Positions 50,888 through 53,034 of a stretch of DNA of 53,034 bases are shown piece after piece (the first letter of the stretch is position 1; every line of letters starts with the position of its first letter). This DNA comes from Planctomycetota bacterium (GTDB lineage: Bacteria > Planctomycetota > MHYJ01 > JACQXL01 > JACQZI01): NCBI GenBank assembly GCA_016207825.1, contig JACQZI010000037.1, forward strand, positions 1-53,034. The letters run 5' to 3'. The translations under genes were made by a program, and so were the position numbers. The notes under the pieces are model-generated. The model saw only the letters and a program-made list of their open reading frames with translations, ran no database searches and had not been told where the DNA came from.

Positions 50888-50904
50888 TTGGCACGTTATT
50901 TGCT
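50888..50904 (+). promoter_or_regulatory. Sigma-54 (-24/-12) promoter of the glycine-rich surface gene
   Basis: TTGGCACG (50888-50895), four bases, TTGCT (50900-50904): a full match to the YTGGCACG-N4-TTGCW consensus. Transcription should start near 50915, about 44 bases before the start codon. Confidence 0.88.
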
Positions 50905-50958
50905 ATACATTGAAATACAGATATTAACCGCTAAGGCGCAAAAGAGGATGAAAATTAT

Positions 50959-53034
50959 ATGAAAATCAGGAAATTGGTCATTGGGATTTGCTCATTGGTC
51001 ATTGTTTGGTCATTGCTCATTGGTCATTGGAATTTCGCTTACAGCGATTCCTGGTCCGAAACCACCTTCACATCCGGCACTTTTAACAGCACTATGACTT
51101 CTACAGGCGGCAGCGATGTAACTCTTTTGGTGTCTATTGATACCGGTAATGGCGCGGATGGAGCGTTGAATGTTTCAGCCGCGGATTTTAACATCAATAC
51201 CCAGACCCAGCAGGCCGGCCGGGCAGGTATCGCCGATGCGGTTAATTTCTCCGCTGATGCCTCAAACGGCGTGATAAATAACGCGGATAGCTCTGTTATA
51301 TTATCAGCCGTTCCAAACGGTTTGGCTATCAATGATGAAATCCTGATTATTAACCTCAAAGGAACTTCCGGTGATTATACGAATGTGGGTAATTACGAGA
51401 CTAAAAAAATCTCCGCGATAAATGCCAACACGATTACATTTACCCAGCCTGTCTCCAATACCTACGGCGATGCCGCAACCCAGAAAATAATGGTTCAACG
51501 GGTGCCGAATTATACGGATGTCACCGTGGCTACAGGGCGTGTCTTAAATGCTAACGGTTGGGATGGAACTAAAGGAGGGGCATTGTTTTTCCGGGCGACC
51601 GGAACAGTCACCGTTACCGGTTCAATCAGCGTGAATGCCAAAGGGTTTATTGGCGGTGTGGCTGAAGCAGGCAGTTATAAAGGCGGCTATGGCGGCGAAA
51701 CCTATAATGGCCAAGGCGGGAAAGGCGGAAATAGCGGGGTTGACGGCTCTTCACTCCAGGGAGGAGGCGGCGGTGGCGGGCTAACTCGCTTGGGCGCTGG
51801 GGGAACCGTTGGCAGTGGCGGTGGCGGCGGCGGTTATGGATCTTCAGGCGGATTTACTTACGGCGGTGGCGCTGGAGGCGGTGGTTACGGAACTGCCGGT
51901 AATTATGGCCAAGGATACAATAATGGCGCTTCTGGAAATACCGGCCAATACGCCTCGGGAGGAGGAGGAGGAAACGCCGGCCCTGCTGGCTCTAATGGCG
52001 GCGGCGGCGGCGGTGCCGGAACTGTTGGGACATCAGACCTGTCAAAATTATATTTGGGCAGTGCCGGTGGCGCGGGAGGGGATAAGGATACTATAAAGGG
52101 AGGAACAGGCGGTAACGGCGGAGGAATAATATTTATTAAAGCCGCCAATATAATTATTAGCGGATCTGTTCAATCCAAAGGAGGGGCTGGCAATAATGGA
52201 GTAAGCTATTCCGGTGGTGGCGGCGGAGGAAGCGGCGGCTCAATTTATCTAACAGCTGCTACTGTTACGATAGGCGCATCGCTGGTCGCGGCAACAGGAG
52301 GCGCCGGAGGAACATCCGCATATAATGGCGGCGCCGGCGGTGCGGGCCGGATTCGGATAGATTATATTTCTCTTTCAGGCAGTTCTAACCCGGCCGCTTC
52401 CGCTAATTTCATTCTATACCCGTCCCCGGGCACTTATATCTCCGGCGCGATTCAGCCTGCCGGCGTTTCTTACTGGGGATTCGTTACTTATACCAAAACC
52501 ACCCCGGCCAATACCATCTTAACCGTTGACGTCTTGAGTTCTTCCAATAATTCCCTGTTAGTGGCGAATGTTCCTGCTGGCACAGATCTTATGGCGGCTT
52601 ATCCGGCGACATTTGACAATATTACCGGTATTAAACTAAGAGGTAATTTCTCAACTTCCGATGGTCTCAATACCCCGCTCCTTTCCGATTGGGGGATGGA
52701 ATATGTTAGAGGGACGGCTGTTACCACCACCAACTGGACGAGTTTGACTCAGGCTGATCGGGCGGTTCAGATGGGACAATCCGTTGCTTATGTAAAGTTT
52801 GAAATGAAAACTATTTCTGGTGCGGCTTTATGGAAAAGATTCCGTATAGATAAAGGTTTAAAGACATATACCAACATCGCCTGCCCGGATTCAAAGATAG
52901 AAGTCCAGGTCTGGTGCGATACGAATACTAACGGCTTCTGGGACGCAGGTGATACTTTTATCAGCAAAGGTAATTTTACCAACGGCACGTGTTACCTCAA
53001 CATGAACCGCTGGCAGGTAACAACCACTCCCAAG
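50959..53034 (+). CDS. Secreted glycine-rich surface protein, 3' end beyond the window
   Basis: At least 692 residues, open at the window edge. The start is the ATG at 50959-50960; I give the coordinate in frame with the body. A purine-rich AAAGAGGA lies about ten bases upstream. A signal peptide (about 1-27, hydrophobic core VIGICSLVIVWSLLI) is encoded by TTGGTCATT repeats. Next is a beta-rich domain (about 30-200; DVTLLVSIDTGNGADGALNV, NDEILIINLKG). A segment of about 190 residues then has runs of Gly, Ala, Ser and Asn (51700-52340), probably an extended or beta-helical stretch framed by VTVTGSISVNAKG and IIISGSVQSKG. The C-terminal part, as far as seen, resembles beta-sandwich modules (ITGIKLRGNFSTSDGLNTP; VQVWCDTNTNGFWDAGD). 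The function is unknown; it is likely cell-surface or matrix. Confidence 0.85.
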   Translation, partial: MKIRKLVIGICSLVIVWSLLIGHWNFAYSDSWSETTFTSGTFNSTMTSTGGSDVTLLVSIDTGNGADGALNVSAADFNINTQTQQAGRAGIADAVNFSADASNGVINNADSSVILSAVPNGLAINDEILIINLKGTSGDYTNVGNYETKKISAINANTITFTQPVSNTYGDAATQKIMVQRVPNYTDVTVATGRVLNANGWDGTKGGALFFRATGTVTVTGSISVNAKGFIGGVAEAGSYKGGYGGETYNGQGGKGGNSGVDGSSLQGGGGGGGLTRLGAGGTVGSGGGGGGYGSSGGFTYGGGAGGGGYGTAGNYGQGYNNGASGNTGQYASGGGGGNAGPAGSNGGGGGGAGTVGTSDLSKLYLGSAGGAGGDKDTIKGGTGGNGGGIIFIKAANIIISGSVQSKGGAGNNGVSYSGGGGGGSGGSIYLTAATVTIGASLVAATGGAGGTSAYNGGAGGAGRIRIDYISLSGSSNPAASANFILYPSPGTYISGAIQPAGVSYWGFVTYTKTTPANTILTVDVLSSSNNSLLVANVPAGTDLMAAYPATFDNITGIKLRGNFSTSDGLNTPLLSDWGMEYVRGTAVTTTNWTSLTQADRAVQMGQSVAYVKFEMKTISGAALWKRFRIDKGLKTYTNIACPDSKIEVQVWCDTNTNGFWDAGDTFISKGNFTNGTCYLNMNRWQVTTTPK
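50974..51034 (+). repeat. TTGGTCATT tandem-like repeat encoding a signal peptide
   Basis: TTGGTCATTG and TCATTGGTCATTGG words recur about five times. Read in frame they give LVIGICSLVIVWSLLIGHW, the hydrophobic core of the export signal. Confidence 0.65.

Noticed and set aside
51809-52096. A 95-residue Ala/Val-rich frame inside the glycine-rich gene
   Set aside because: It arises from GGC/GGT repeats read one frame off. The Gly-rich frame continues uninterrupted from the signal peptide to the window end.

Overview
The window looks like the chromosome of an uncultured diderm (outer-membrane) bacterium. It has lipoproteins with lipoboxes, a C-terminal outer-membrane-barrel-like domain ending in Phe, two sigma-54 activators and perfect -24/-12 promoters. 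DUF2341, FG-GAP/ASPIC-UnbV and FHA-GAF-sigma-54 proteins together suggest Planctomycetota or a related PVC/candidate-phylum lineage, but this is inference. I see no rRNA, tRNA, CRISPR array, insertion sequence or phage gene.

Positions 1-24.6 kb are a mostly housekeeping region. A cyclic-2,3-diphosphoglycerate-synthetase-like NTPase lies on the minus strand. It is followed by an FHA-GAF-sigma-54 activator overlapping a YhaM-type exoribonuclease on the plus strand. Next is a tightly packed minus-strand operon read from 12.4 to 4.8 kb: CCA-adding enzyme, AsnB, a GT4 glycosyltransferase, two methyltransferases and a DUF2341/HEAT protein; it resembles a surface-glycan cassette behind a tRNA-processing gene. 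On the plus strand come a UDP-sugar dehydrogenase, phosphomannomutase, DJ-1-like lipoprotein, a charged secreted protein and an MFS transporter. YbgC is on the minus strand. Then follow transaldolase-like aldolase, a TPR/SPOR-like lipoprotein, enoyl-CoA hydratase, metallophosphoesterase, NnrD and an FG-GAP protein.

Positions 24.6-53 kb are the remarkable part: a sigma-54-controlled surface-protein locus. A 770-bp non-coding region carries repeated inverted-repeat boxes (candidate activator sites), a long palindrome and a perfect -24/-12 promoter. It drives a small GxxExxY gene and a single 22.9-kb gene for a protein of about 7,630 residues. That protein has a signal peptide, three G8-like/beta-helix units, 23 Ig-like repeats of about 154 residues, Ig-like/DUF11/SdrD-B-like domains and an approximately 890-residue C-terminal barrel-like domain. 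A strong terminator follows, then a TPR-sigma-54 activator with its own apparently leaderless sigma-70 promoter. Beyond it, a second perfect sigma-54 promoter drives a secreted glycine-rich protein that runs off the window. An activator gene thus lies between two sigma-54-dependent surface genes, one of them giant.

Several short repeat families have entered coding sequence, often at protein N-termini: a CCCGAT hairpin repeat, an AACCACAAAGGCAC repeat, a TTGGTCATT repeat and an AACTAACAACC repeat. Two secreted proteins have signal-peptide cores encoded wholly or partly by such repeats.
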